From: an uncultured Desulfosarcina sp.
GTDB taxonomy: Bacteria > Desulfobacterota > Desulfobacteria > Desulfobacterales > Desulfosarcinaceae
Direction of reading: 5' to 3'
Assembly: GCF_963668215.1 (NCBI RefSeq)
Contig: NZ_OY764190.1
Location: 1,798,001-1,862,000, forward strand
Length of the DNA stretch: 64,000 nucleotides
Of the stretch, positions 1 through 9,459 are shown in pieces (the stretch's first letter is position 1; each line of letters starts with the position of its first letter). The notes beneath the pieces are model-generated. The model was not told the origin of the DNA. It made no database searches and worked only from the letters and a program-made list of their open reading frames with translations. The translations under genes were made by a program, and so were the position numbers.

Positions 1-98
1 ATTGCCGCTGCATCCCGGCTCGCGGCGTTGCTCGGCGCGTAAATAGGCTTTGGCTATTCACGCTTCTCGCGCCTTGCGATCCGGGCGCAGCAACAATC
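1..98. repeat. Imperfect palindrome at the left edge (hairpin-forming intergenic repeat)
   Basis: The first ~98 bases fold on themselves. The outer arm ATTGCCGCTGC near base 1 matches, with a few mismatches, the complement of GCAGCAACAAT ending near base 97. An inner stem AATAG (42-46) pairs with CTATT (54-58) around a 7-base loop, and CCCGG(C/A)TCGC-like blocks pair in between. Such near-full-length palindromes between genes are usually dispersed hairpin repeats. The copy may be cut by the window edge. Copy number cannot be seen here. Confidence 0.5.
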
Positions 99-439
99 TC
101 GATACGTCACCGTATTTACGAACAGGTGTACTAAGCAAACACAAATTATAATGCATCTATTGTACCGGTGCCAGTCCGGGCCGGACGATTGGGATTTGTT
201 GCTATCCAGACGGCAAGCGAGACTACAAAAACGTAGATGATTGGTCCTTTTTGTAACATTTTTGTTTTATGTGAATCATCTCACTTGGACCGGTGCTACC
301 GTTGCATTCAGAGCGGATGATGGTGACAGCCAGGGAATTGCCAAACGCATCGGAATAAATCATAACCGGTATGTACCTTGCAGTTTATCTTCTCACGCGA
401 TCTTCATTCGGACACGAAAACAGAAATAAGGCAGCGACC
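99..439. other. Non-coding leader upstream of gltB
   Basis: No convincing gene is seen. The stretch is richer in A and T than the genes that follow, as expected of a promoter/leader, but I cannot name a clear -35/-10 pair. A 62-codon open frame at 241-429 lacks a good ribosome site and any family resemblance, and overlaps the gltB upstream frame. Confidence 0.4.
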
Positions 440-3400
440 ATGACCTCAAGCGGCAACCCCACCGTTGGCGGCCCGTCCTCCGGAGGCCTCTACCACTCGA
501 CGTTCGAACACGACGCCTGCGGCGTAGGTATGATCTGCGACCTCCGAAACCGTCGCACCCACGACCTGGTTCGCGACGCCCTGCAAATCCTGGTGAACCT
601 GACCCACCGGGGCGCATGCGGCTGCGACGAAACCACCGGCGACGGAGCCGGCATCCTTTTGCAGACGCCCCATAGATTCCTGGAAACGGCCGCGAGGGAA
701 GCAGGCGTTCACCTGCCGGCCGAAGGAGAATATGCCGCAGGGCTGGTGTTTCTGCCAACCGACAAGGCCAGCCGCGAGGCGGCTGAGGCCGTGGTGGTCC
801 AGTCCGTCCAGGACCATGGGCTTACCTTCCTGGGATGGCGGCCGGTACCCGTCAACCCGGAGGCGTGCGGCGATCTGGCCCGACGGGTGATGCCGGCCAT
901 CCAAATGGCCCTGGTGGGCAGGGGCGACGGCGACGGCTTCGAGCGCCGGCTTTACCTGGCCCGCCGAACCGCGGAAAACCGGGTTCGCCGCCAGGCAACA
1001 TCGGCCGATGCTGACCTGTTTCACATCGCCAGCCTGTCGTCACGCACCCTGGTGTACAAGGGCATGCTGCTGGCGGACCAGATGACCGCTTTCTACCCAG
1101 ACCTGGCCGATCCGACCATGGCCAGTGCCCTGGCCCTGGTGCATCAGCGCTACAGCACCAACACCTTTCCCTCCTGGGACCTGGCCCAGCCCTTCCGCTA
1201 CCTGTGCCACAACGGCGAGATCAACACCGTGCGAGGCAACGTGAACTGGATGCGGGCCAGAGAGCCCCTGTTCCGTTCCGATGAATTCGGCGGCCACCTG
1301 GCCGAACTCCTCCCGGTCGCCACCCCCGGGGCCAGCGATTCGGCCATCCTGGACAACGCCCTGGAACTGCTCCTGCACACCGGCCGACCCCTGGCCCAGT
1401 GCATGATGATGCTGATTCCCGAGGCCTGGCAGCACCACGAGACCATGAGCCCGGCCAAAAAAGAGTTTTACGCCTACCACGCCTGCCTGATGGAGCCCTG
1501 GGACGGCCCGGCGGCCATCGCCTTCACCGACGGGCGCCAGGTGGGCGCCGTGCTGGACCGCAACGGCCTGCGCCCCAGCCGCTACACGGTCACCCGCGAC
1601 GACCGGGTCATCATGGCCTCGGAAACCGGGGTGCTGCCGGTGAACCCGACCAACGTGGCCGTCAAGGGCCGCTTGGAGCCCGGGCGCATGTTTCTGGTGG
1701 ATCTGGACCAGGGCCGCATCGTCCACGACGACGAGATCAAGGCGACCATGGCCGCCCGAAAGCCCTACGGCCGCTGGATGAAGGACAACCAGGTGCACCT
1801 GTCCGATTTGGCGCCGACGGACCCGCCTGCGGCTGTGCAAGGGGAAGCGCTGCAGCGCGAACAGCGGCGCTTCGGCTACACGGCCGAAGACCTTAAAATC
1901 GTCCTGGGCCCCATGGCCGTTAAAGGCGTCGAACCCACCGGGTCCATGGGCGACGACATCCCCCTGGCCATCCTCTCCAGCCGGCCCCGTTTGCTTTACG
2001 ACTATTTCCGCCAGTTGTTTGCCCAGGTGACCAACCCGCCCCTGGACGCCATCCGGGAAAAACTGGTCACGGCCCTGTCGGCCACCATCGGACGCGAGCA
2101 CAACCTGTTCGAAGAAACGCCCTTGCACTGCCGCCAGCTGGTTCTGGATCACCCCCTGCTCACGCCTGCCCAGCTCAGCGCCATCCGGACCAGCGGCCAT
2201 GACGAGCTGCGCACCGCCGATTTGAACATCTCCTGGCCCGTGAGCGAGGGCGGCCCCGGACTGATCCAGGCCCTGGAGTCCCTGTGTCGCTATGCCGTCC
2301 GCCAGGTGGAAGCCGGTGCCCGCCTGCTGGTACTGTCCGACCGGGAGATTCCCGGAGGACAGGCCCCCATGCCGGCCCTGCTGGCCACAGCCGCCGTCCA
2401 CCATCACCTCATCGCCATCGGCATGCGCGCCCGCTGCGGCCTGATCGTGGAAACCGGCGAAGCCCGCGAAATCCACCACATCTGCTGCCTGCTGGGTTAC
2501 GGAGCCGGGGCCGTGGTGCCCTGGCTGGCCCTGGACACCATCGCCGACCTGGCCCGCGACAACCGCCTGGAAGGCATTGACGCGGCCACGGCCCAATCGC
2601 ATTACTTCGCCGCCATCGACAAGGGCATCCTCAAAGTCCTGTCCAAGATGGGGATCTCCACCCTGCAAAGCTACCACGGCGCCCAGATCTTCGAATGTGT
2701 CGGCCTCGACCCGTCGGTGACCCGGCGCTGGTTCGGCGAAACCGTGTCGCGCATCGGCGGTGCAGACATGGACACCCTGGCCAAAGAAATCGCAGCCCGC
2801 TGCGCCCCTGTCGACAAGCCCACGGACGCCCCGCTGCTTGCGGTCGGCGGCCGCTACAAGTGGCGCCGGGGCGGCGAGGTCCATCAATACAACCCCGAGA
2901 CCATTCCTCTGATTCAGCAGGCCGTTCGCCGGGGCGACGCCGATGCCTGGCAGCGCTATTGCCGGGCGGTGCAAGGCCTCAACCGGGAGGAAGGGCTGAT
3001 CCGCGGCCGCTTCGAATTCACCGACGCCGACACGCCCCTGCCCCTGGAAGCGGTGGAACCCTGGACCGAGATCGTCAAGCGCTTTAAAACCGGCGCCATG
3101 TCTTACGGCTCCATCAGCAAGGAGGCCCACGAAACTCAGGCCATCGCCATGAATCGCATCGGTGGACGGAGCAACAGCGGCGAGGGCGGCGAGGACGCCG
3201 ACCGCTTCACCCGCGATCCCAACGGCGACTGGCGTAACAGCGCCATCAAGCAGATCGCCTCGGGCCGCTTCGGTGTCACCATCGCCTACCTGGCCAGCGC
3301 CGGGGAACTGCAGATCAAGATGGCCCAGGGGGCCAAACCGGGCGAGGGGGGCCAGCTGCCCGGCGAAAAGGTCTATCCCTGGATCGCCAAGACACGGCAC

Positions 3401-4981
3401 AGCACGCCCTGGGTGGGCCTGATCTCGCCGCCGCCCCACCACGACATCTACTCCATCGAAGACCTGGCCCAGCTGATCTACGACCTCAAGTGCGCCAACC
3501 CCCAGGCACGCATCAACGTCAAACTGGTATCCGAGGTGGGCGTGGGCACGGTGGCCGCCGGGGTGGCCAAAGCCGGTGCCGACGTGATCCTGATCAGCGG
3601 AGAATCGGGGGGCACCGGCGCGGCGCCCTTGACCGCCATCCGTTACGGGGGCCTGCCCTGGGAGCTGGGCCTTTCCGAAACCCAGCAGACCCTGATCCAA
3701 AACGGCCTGCGCGACCGGGTGGTGCTCGAATGCGACGGCCAGTTGAAAACCGCCCACGACGTGGCCGTGGCCTGCCTGCTGGGCGCCCAGGAATTCGGGT
3801 TCGGCACCATTTCCCTGGTGGCCCTGGGCTGCGTCATGATGCGGGTGTGCCATCTGAACACCTGCCCGGTGGGCATCGCCACCCAGGACCCTGAGCTGCG
3901 AAAGAAGTTCGCCGGCAAGCCCGAACACCTGGTCCGGCTGATGCCGTTTGTTGCCGAAGACCTGCGCATAATCATGGCCCGGCTGGGATTTCGCACCATC
4001 GACGAGATGAGCGGCCGGGTGGACCGGCTGCGCATCGCCGCCTCCGACGGCCACTGGAAAAGCGGCGGCCTGGACCTCGGCCCCGTGCTGCACCGGCCCG
4101 CCGTTCCGCCCCACATCCAGCGCCTGTGCATCCCCAAGGGGCTGATACAGGCCGGGGACGCGTCGCCCGACGCCGACCTGATCGCCCGGGCAGCGCCGGC
4201 CCTGGATCACAAAACCCCGGTGACCATCGACCTGGCCATTTCCAATGTACGGCGCACCCTGGGTACCCGGCTCAGCTACGAGGTGGCCCGGCGCCACGGC
4301 CAAACGGGCCTGCCCGACGACACCATCGTGATCAACGCCGCCGGCAGCGCCGGCCAGAGTTTCATGGCTTTCGGTGCCGCCGGTATCAGCGTGCACGTGC
4401 ACGGAGATGCCAACGACTACTTCGGCAAGGGGCTCTCCGGGGCCGTGCTTTCCATTCGGCCGCCGATACGGTCCTCTTTCATCGCCGAGGAGAACATCAT
4501 CATCGGCAACGTAGCCCTTTACGGGGCCACTTCCGGCCGGGCCTTCATTCGCGGCCGGGCCGGCGAGCGCTTCGCCGTGCGCAACAGCGGCGCCGTGGCG
4601 GTGGTGGAAGGCGTGGGTGACCACGGCTGCGAGTACATGACCGGCGGCCGGGTAGTGGTCCTGGGCCCCACGGGACGCAATTTCGCCGCCGGCATGAGCG
4701 GCGGCATCGCCTATGTGCTGGACGACGAAAACGGCTGGTTCCGCCAATTCGGCTGCAACCGGGAGTCGGTTGATTTAGAGCCCTTATACACCGCCGATGT
4801 CGAAGACGTGGCCCGGCACCTTGAGGCCCATCTGGAAATAACCGGCAGCGACGTGGCCCGACGCCTTCTGGAAAACCGGAACGCTTTGGGTGCGATGTTC
4901 GTTAAGGTGATGCCCATCGAGTACAAGCGGGCCCTGGCCCGGATGAGAGCGGAGCCGGACATGAGCGGAGAAAGGAACTAG
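440..4981 (+). CDS. gltB: Glutamate synthase (NADPH-type), large alpha subunit
   Basis: It makes glutamate from 2-oxoglutarate and glutamine-derived ammonia, in the cytoplasm, with GltD. The protein has 1513 residues, the usual GltB length. Starting at ATG 440, after an AAGG element, leaves a 26-residue propeptide before Cys27 (HDACGVGM), which becomes the N-terminal nucleophile of the glutaminase domain. The central domain and the FMN synthase domain follow (GAMSYGSISKEAHE; SNSGEGGED). The 3Fe-4S motif is Cx5Cx4C in CVMMRVCHLNTC. The C-terminal beta-helix (GXXG repeats) closes the protein. The open frame extends to 371, but those codons resemble no GltB. The gltD start lies 5 bases downstream, so the two form an operon. 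Confidence 0.97.
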   Translation: MTSSGNPTVGGPSSGGLYHSTFEHDACGVGMICDLRNRRTHDLVRDALQILVNLTHRGACGCDETTGDGAGILLQTPHRFLETAAREAGVHLPAEGEYAAGLVFLPTDKASREAAEAVVVQSVQDHGLTFLGWRPVPVNPEACGDLARRVMPAIQMALVGRGDGDGFERRLYLARRTAENRVRRQATSADADLFHIASLSSRTLVYKGMLLADQMTAFYPDLADPTMASALALVHQRYSTNTFPSWDLAQPFRYLCHNGEINTVRGNVNWMRAREPLFRSDEFGGHLAELLPVATPGASDSAILDNALELLLHTGRPLAQCMMMLIPEAWQHHETMSPAKKEFYAYHACLMEPWDGPAAIAFTDGRQVGAVLDRNGLRPSRYTVTRDDRVIMASETGVLPVNPTNVAVKGRLEPGRMFLVDLDQGRIVHDDEIKATMAARKPYGRWMKDNQVHLSDLAPTDPPAAVQGEALQREQRRFGYTAEDLKIVLGPMAVKGVEPTGSMGDDIPLAILSSRPRLLYDYFRQLFAQVTNPPLDAIREKLVTALSATIGREHNLFEETPLHCRQLVLDHPLLTPAQLSAIRTSGHDELRTADLNISWPVSEGGPGLIQALESLCRYAVRQVEAGARLLVLSDREIPGGQAPMPALLATAAVHHHLIAIGMRARCGLIVETGEAREIHHICCLLGYGAGAVVPWLALDTIADLARDNRLEGIDAATAQSHYFAAIDKGILKVLSKMGISTLQSYHGAQIFECVGLDPSVTRRWFGETVSRIGGADMDTLAKEIAARCAPVDKPTDAPLLAVGGRYKWRRGGEVHQYNPETIPLIQQAVRRGDADAWQRYCRAVQGLNREEGLIRGRFEFTDADTPLPLEAVEPWTEIVKRFKTGAMSYGSISKEAHETQAIAMNRIGGRSNSGEGGEDADRFTRDPNGDWRNSAIKQIASGRFGVTIAYLASAGELQIKMAQGAKPGEGGQLPGEKVYPWIAKTRHSTPWVGLISPPPHHDIYSIEDLAQLIYDLKCANPQARINVKLVSEVGVGTVAAGVAKAGADVILISGESGGTGAAPLTAIRYGGLPWELGLSETQQTLIQNGLRDRVVLECDGQLKTAHDVAVACLLGAQEFGFGTISLVALGCVMMRVCHLNTCPVGIATQDPELRKKFAGKPEHLVRLMPFVAEDLRIIMARLGFRTIDEMSGRVDRLRIAASDGHWKSGGLDLGPVLHRPAVPPHIQRLCIPKGLIQAGDASPDADLIARAAPALDHKTPVTIDLAISNVRRTLGTRLSYEVARRHGQTGLPDDTIVINAAGSAGQSFMAFGAAGISVHVHGDANDYFGKGLSGAVLSIRPPIRSSFIAEENIIIGNVALYGATSGRAFIRGRAGERFAVRNSGAVAVVEGVGDHGCEYMTGGRVVVLGPTGRNFAAGMSGGIAYVLDDENGWFRQFGCNRESVDLEPLYTADVEDVARHLEAHLEITGSDVARRLLENRNALGAMFVKVMPIEYKRALARMRAEPDMSGERN

Positions 4982-4986
4982 CGGCC

Positions 4987-6447
4987 ATGGGAAAACCGAC
5001 CGGATTCAAGGAATACGACCGGCAGCTGCCCGAACGGCGGCCAGTGGAAGAGCGGATTGGTGATTTCAAGGAGATTTACCGATCTTTTCCCGAATCGGCC
5101 CTGCGCGACCAGGCGGCCCGCTGCATGGACTGCGGCGTGCCCACCTGCCATGCCGGCTGCCCTTTGGGCAACCGCATCCCGGACTGGAACGACGAGGTCT
5201 ACCGGGACCACTGGAAAGCCGCCCTGAAGCTGCTTTTGGCCACCAACAACTTTCCCGAGTTCACCGGCCGCCTCTGCCCGGCCCCCTGCGAGGAGGCCTG
5301 CGTTCTGGCCATCAATGCCCCGGCGGTGACCATCGAACAGATCGAAAAAACCATCATCGAGCGCGCCTTTGACCAGGGCTGGATCCAGCCCCAGCCGCCG
5401 ACTCGGCGCACGGGCAAACGCGTGGCCGTGATCGGCTCGGGGCCCGCCGGCCTGGCCTGCGCCGCCCAGCTCAACCGGGCCGGCCACACGGTAACCGTTA
5501 TCGAACGGGATGCCCGTCCCGGTGGACTGCTGCGCTACGGCATTCCCGACTTCAAGCTGGAAAAGACCATTGTGGACCGGCGCATCGCGCTCATGGAAGC
5601 CGAAGGCATCCAATTCCAAAACAGCCTTCAGGCCGGGGTGGATATCAGCGCCGATGATCTGTACGCCGATTACGACGCATTGGTGCTCTGCTGCGGTTCC
5701 ACCCGCCCCCGCGATCTGCCCCTGCCCGGCCGCGACCTGGCCGGCATCCACCACGCCATGGCGTTTCTTACCGGCCAGAACCGGGTCCTTTCCGGCGAAG
5801 CCCGGTCACTGGACATCGACGCCAACGGAAAACAGGCCATCGTCATCGGCGGCGGGGACACGGGCAGCGACTGCATTGGCACCTGCCACCGCCAGGGGGC
5901 GTTATCGGTGGTCAATTTCGAGCTGCTGCCCCAGCCTTCCGAAGACCGCCCCGAAGCCCAGCCCTGGCCCTATTGGCCAATGCGCCTGCGCACCAGCAGC
6001 AGCCACGAGGAGGGCGGCCGGCGCCACTGGAACATCCTCACCAGACAATTCATCGGCGACCAGGGCCGGGTGTCTGCCCTGGAAACAATTGAGGTGCGCT
6101 GGATCGAGGAAAACGGCCGGCCGGTGCGGTTCGAAGAGATTGACGGAACGCAGCGGCGCTGGCCGGCGGACCTGGTATTGCTGGCCCTGGGTTTCGCCGG
6201 TCCGGAAGCGGGCACCGTCGTGGCCCAGTTGGATCTGGCCCTGGACGACCGGGGCAATATCCAAACCGACGGCAAACACATGACCTCGCGCCCCGGCGTT
6301 TTTGCCGCCGGCGATGCCCGCCGGGGCCAGTCCCTGGTGGTATGGGCCATTTCCGAAGGCCGGGAGGCTGCCCGAAACGTGGACCAATTTCTCATGGGCC
6401 GCAGCGACCTGCCGGCCAAGGCCTGCTGCGATCTTCTCAGGGCCTGA
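4987..6447 (+). CDS. gltD: Glutamate synthase, small beta subunit
   Basis: This 486-residue FAD/NADPH flavoprotein passes electrons to the large subunit. The N-terminal domain carries the cysteine clusters expected for two 4Fe-4S centres (CMDCGVPTCHAGCP near residue 42 and CPAPCEEAC near 98). A dinucleotide fold starts at VAVIGSGPAGLACA, a second NADPH-binding GGGDTGSDC lies mid-protein, and the C-terminal FAD site is GVFAAGDARRGQSLVVWAI. Length and motif order are normal for GltD. It follows gltB by 5 bases with an AGGAAC-like ribosome site in the gltB tail, so translation is probably coupled. Confidence 0.97.
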   Translation: MGKPTGFKEYDRQLPERRPVEERIGDFKEIYRSFPESALRDQAARCMDCGVPTCHAGCPLGNRIPDWNDEVYRDHWKAALKLLLATNNFPEFTGRLCPAPCEEACVLAINAPAVTIEQIEKTIIERAFDQGWIQPQPPTRRTGKRVAVIGSGPAGLACAAQLNRAGHTVTVIERDARPGGLLRYGIPDFKLEKTIVDRRIALMEAEGIQFQNSLQAGVDISADDLYADYDALVLCCGSTRPRDLPLPGRDLAGIHHAMAFLTGQNRVLSGEARSLDIDANGKQAIVIGGGDTGSDCIGTCHRQGALSVVNFELLPQPSEDRPEAQPWPYWPMRLRTSSSHEEGGRRHWNILTRQFIGDQGRVSALETIEVRWIEENGRPVRFEEIDGTQRRWPADLVLLALGFAGPEAGTVVAQLDLALDDRGNIQTDGKHMTSRPGVFAAGDARRGQSLVVWAISEGREAARNVDQFLMGRSDLPAKACCDLLRA

Positions 6448-6613
6448 TCCAGACGGCCTCAATCCCCTCTGACGTGACCGATCACTGACTGCTTGACAAC
6501 ATTTGGCGATCAGCTTAGCGTGGATTATAGCCCTGCAAACGCCGTTTCTCCTTTAACCGGAACGAACCGAAGGGCAAACCGCCGGCGGCACCCACCATCG
6601 AAAGGCGATCGCC

Positions 6614-7852
6614 ATGGATTATTTCAAATACCACGAAAACGAACTCTGGGCCGAAGAGGTCCGCGTGAGCGATCTGGTCGCACAATTCGGCACCCCGTTG
6701 TATGTTTATTCCGCCAGGACTTTGAGGCGCCATGTCAACGTCTTCGACGAGGCCCTGGCCGGACTGGAGCACCTGACCTGCTTTTCGGTCAAAGCCAACG
6801 GCAACATCCATATTTTAAAACTGCTGGGCGAGTTGGGCGCCGGCGTGGATATCGTGTCCGGCGGAGAACTCTTCCGGGCCCTGAAGGCCGGCATCGACCC
6901 GGCCAAAATCGTCTACTCCGGGGTGGGCAAGCAGGACCATGAAATCCGCGAAGCCCTGGCAGCGGATATTCTCATGTTCAACGTCGAATCCGTCGCCGAA
7001 CTGGAACGCATCAGCCAGATCGCGACAGAAATGGGCACCATGGCCCGCATCAGCCTGCGCATCAACCCGGACGTGGACCCCAAAACCCACCCCTACATCT
7101 CCACCGGGCTGAAAAAAAACAAATTCGGCCTGGACATGCTGGAGGCCACAGGAGCCTACCTGCTGGCCAAAAAGCTGCCCGCAGTGTCGCCCATAGGCAT
7201 GGACTGCCATATCGGCTCCCAGCTCACGCAGATCGATCCGTTTGTGGAAACCCTGGAAAAGCTGCTGGCCTTTATCGACCGCTTGAAAGCCTCGGGCATC
7301 GACATCCGCTACCTGGATTTGGGCGGCGGACTGGGCATCACCTACAACGCAGAAACGCCGCCCCAACCGGCGGACCTGGGCCGCGTCGTGGCCGAAGCGG
7401 TGCGCGAAAAAGACCTGACCGTCATTCTGGAGCCGGGCCGCGCCATTGCAGGCAATGCCGGCATTCTCGTCACCAGAGTCCTGTACACCAAAAAAACGCG
7501 GGCCAAGAACTTCGTCATCGTGGATGCCGCCATGAACGACCTGGTTCGTCCCTCATTGTACGGCGCCTACCACCACATCGCTGAAGCGGCGCCCAAGGGA
7601 CGCAAAAAGCTGAAAGTGGATGTGGTCGGCCCCATCTGCGAAAGCTCCGATTTTCTGGCCCAGGACCGCCTGCTGCCCGAAGTGGCTTCCGGAGAGCTGC
7701 TGGCGGTATTCTCGGCCGGGGCCTATGGCTTCACCATGTCCTCCCAATACAACGCCCGCCCCCGCGCCGCCGAGGTGATCGTGGACGGCGACCGGATTAC
7801 CCTGGCCCGCAGGCGGGAAACCTATGCGGACCTGGTGGCTCTGGAGGGCTAA
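6614..7852 (+). CDS. lysA: Diaminopimelate decarboxylase
   Basis: It converts meso-diaminopimelate to L-lysine and CO2, the last step of lysine synthesis. The 412-residue protein is a fold-type III PLP enzyme. The Schiff-base lysine is Lys60 in CFSVKANGN, the phosphate-binding glycines are in LDLGGGLGI, and DCHIGSQ and EPGRAIAGNAG are family hallmarks. The C-terminal half has GPICESSDFLAQDR with the active-site Cys-Glu and GAYGFTMSSQYNARPR. The 166-base gap after gltD holds a TTGACA at 6493 but no good -10 at the right distance, so its promoter is unclear. The DUF362 gene follows by 94 bases and may be co-transcribed. Lysine made here could feed the aminomutase encoded at 59688-60995, though nothing links the two loci directly. 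Confidence 0.96.
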   Translation: MDYFKYHENELWAEEVRVSDLVAQFGTPLYVYSARTLRRHVNVFDEALAGLEHLTCFSVKANGNIHILKLLGELGAGVDIVSGGELFRALKAGIDPAKIVYSGVGKQDHEIREALAADILMFNVESVAELERISQIATEMGTMARISLRINPDVDPKTHPYISTGLKKNKFGLDMLEATGAYLLAKKLPAVSPIGMDCHIGSQLTQIDPFVETLEKLLAFIDRLKASGIDIRYLDLGGGLGITYNAETPPQPADLGRVVAEAVREKDLTVILEPGRAIAGNAGILVTRVLYTKKTRAKNFVIVDAAMNDLVRPSLYGAYHHIAEAAPKGRKKLKVDVVGPICESSDFLAQDRLLPEVASGELLAVFSAGAYGFTMSSQYNARPRAAEVIVDGDRITLARRRETYADLVALEG

Positions 7853-7946
7853 GCACACCTGCGCCCGTTTCCCGCTTCTTGCCAAATTCCCCGAAGACCT
7901 GTAGATTGTTGCGCCACATTCCGCTCACCGTTGAACAGGAGACGCC

Positions 7947-9248
7947 ATGCACCGCCCCAAAGTGATCCTTCGCCGCTGTGAATCCTACGACGTGGACCGT
8001 ATCGCCGACATCATCCGAAACTCCATCGAGGAGCTGAACCTGGACATCCGGGGCAAGGTTTTCGTCAAACCCAACATCGTCACGGCCAACCGGCGCTACA
8101 TTCATAACTCCTTCACCCATCCGGCCGTCGTCGAGGCCATGGTTCGCGTTTTGGGCGGCAAGCCGGTCGATGACATCTGCATCGGGGAATCCGGCGGATT
8201 CGGTATTCCGTCGCGGCTGTTTTTCCGGGAGTCCGGGTTTACGCAGATGGCCAAAAAAATAGGCGTTCGCCTGGTGGATCTCAACGAACACCCCATGGAT
8301 ACCGTCAGCCTGGAAAAAGGGGTCTGGCACAAAAAAATGCTGCTGTCCCGGTATATCCACAACGCCGATTTCAAGGTATGGATGCCCAAGCTCAAGTACC
8401 ATATCGTGACCTCCATCACCCAGGCCCTCAAACTCAATATCGGCATTCTGTCCCACAAGGAGCGCATGCTCTTTCACGACTACCGGCTCCACGACAAAAT
8501 CGTGGACATGCTGGAACCGGGGTTTCCGGGGCTGGTGGTTTCCGATGCCATCGACATCACCTATGGGTTCGAATCCGCCCCCTATCCGGTGCGGCTGGGT
8601 CTGCTGCTGATCGCCGACCATCCCCTGGCCGCCGATGCGGTGGCCGCCACGATCATGGGCTACGACCCCCATGGAATCAGGCACCTGCAAATCGCCGCGG
8701 ATCGCGGATACGGGACCCTGGATCTGGAAGATTACGACATCGGCGGAGATGTCACCATCGATGAGCTGCGCCGGGTGCCCAAAGGCCGGACGCGCCTGTT
8801 TCAATTTCTGGACGAGTTGGACACGCCCATGCAGTTTTACGCCGGCACGGCACCGGGAACCGACGCCATCTGCGACGGAGGGTGCGAATGTGCGATCAAG
8901 GGTTGTTTGGGCACCATCGAAAAGCGCACCCCCGGCGCCTTGAAAGCGGCCCGCAAGGGGGCGCTGGTAACGGGGATCTACAAGGGCGACGTGATCATGC
9001 CCGACGGCCCCGTGCTGCTGATCGGCGACTGCACGCGGGTGGAGGGCCAGTTGGAAGCCGCCAAGGTCCACAGCATCAAAGGATGCCCCATGGGCGCCCG
9101 CGATCTGTTCCTCAAGATTCCCCGAATTTTCAATATGCCCAACCCCATGCTGGACCGACGGGATGCGGGCCTGTTTCTCTACCACTCCGCAGCCAAGGGC
9201 CTGTGCATCCTGAAAAACCGGCTGTTGCCGGACCGGCGCGCATGGTGA
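7947..9248 (+). CDS. DUF362 domain-containing protein
   Basis: This 433-residue protein begins MHRPKVILRRCESYDVDRI and carries the DUF362 core: VKPNIVTA near residue 35, a THPAVVEAM helix, and SDAIDITYGFES with LLLIADHPLAADAVAA around residues 195-230. It ends with a cysteine-bearing region, CDGGCECAIKGCLG near 310 and GDCTRVEG/GCPMGARD beyond it, that could bind metal. DUF362 proteins often sit beside iron-sulfur proteins, and no enzymatic role is established for most of them. A good AGGAGA ribosome site precedes the ATG. It lies downstream of lysA, possibly in one transcript. I see no signal peptide, so it should be cytoplasmic. The function is unknown. Confidence 0.85.
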   Translation: MHRPKVILRRCESYDVDRIADIIRNSIEELNLDIRGKVFVKPNIVTANRRYIHNSFTHPAVVEAMVRVLGGKPVDDICIGESGGFGIPSRLFFRESGFTQMAKKIGVRLVDLNEHPMDTVSLEKGVWHKKMLLSRYIHNADFKVWMPKLKYHIVTSITQALKLNIGILSHKERMLFHDYRLHDKIVDMLEPGFPGLVVSDAIDITYGFESAPYPVRLGLLLIADHPLAADAVAATIMGYDPHGIRHLQIAADRGYGTLDLEDYDIGGDVTIDELRRVPKGRTRLFQFLDELDTPMQFYAGTAPGTDAICDGGCECAIKGCLGTIEKRTPGALKAARKGALVTGIYKGDVIMPDGPVLLIGDCTRVEGQLEAAKVHSIKGCPMGARDLFLKIPRIFNMPNPMLDRRDAGLFLYHSAAKGLCILKNRLLPDRRAW

Positions 9249-9459
9249 TCGGCGGGTAGCGGCCAGCGATCAAATTGACAGTCCCGATTGCGGGTGCTAT
9301 GTCCAACCCGGAATTCATTTCAATTCAATACCTGCTCGACAGCAGCACGGCAGACCGCCTGTTTCGAACTGCAAGCGGATTTGAATCCGCCTTTCCCCAG
9401 CGCATCTCTCCGATCCGGCCGCGCGAGCATCGATCTCACCCACAAGGGGACGCCCGTCC

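Noticed and set aside
241..429. Small open frame upstream of gltB
   Set aside because: It lacks a ribosome site and resemblance, and overlaps the gltB leader.
1040..4747. 1235-codon open frame on the minus strand opposite gltB
   Set aside because: It is a high-GC shadow of gltB. Its translation is rich in G, A, H, Q and V with no domain resemblance, and gltB is certain from its motifs.
6493..6530. TTGACA with TTATAG as a lysA promoter
   Set aside because: The spacing is 26 bases, too long for a sigma-70 promoter, and no better -10 lies at 16-18 bases.
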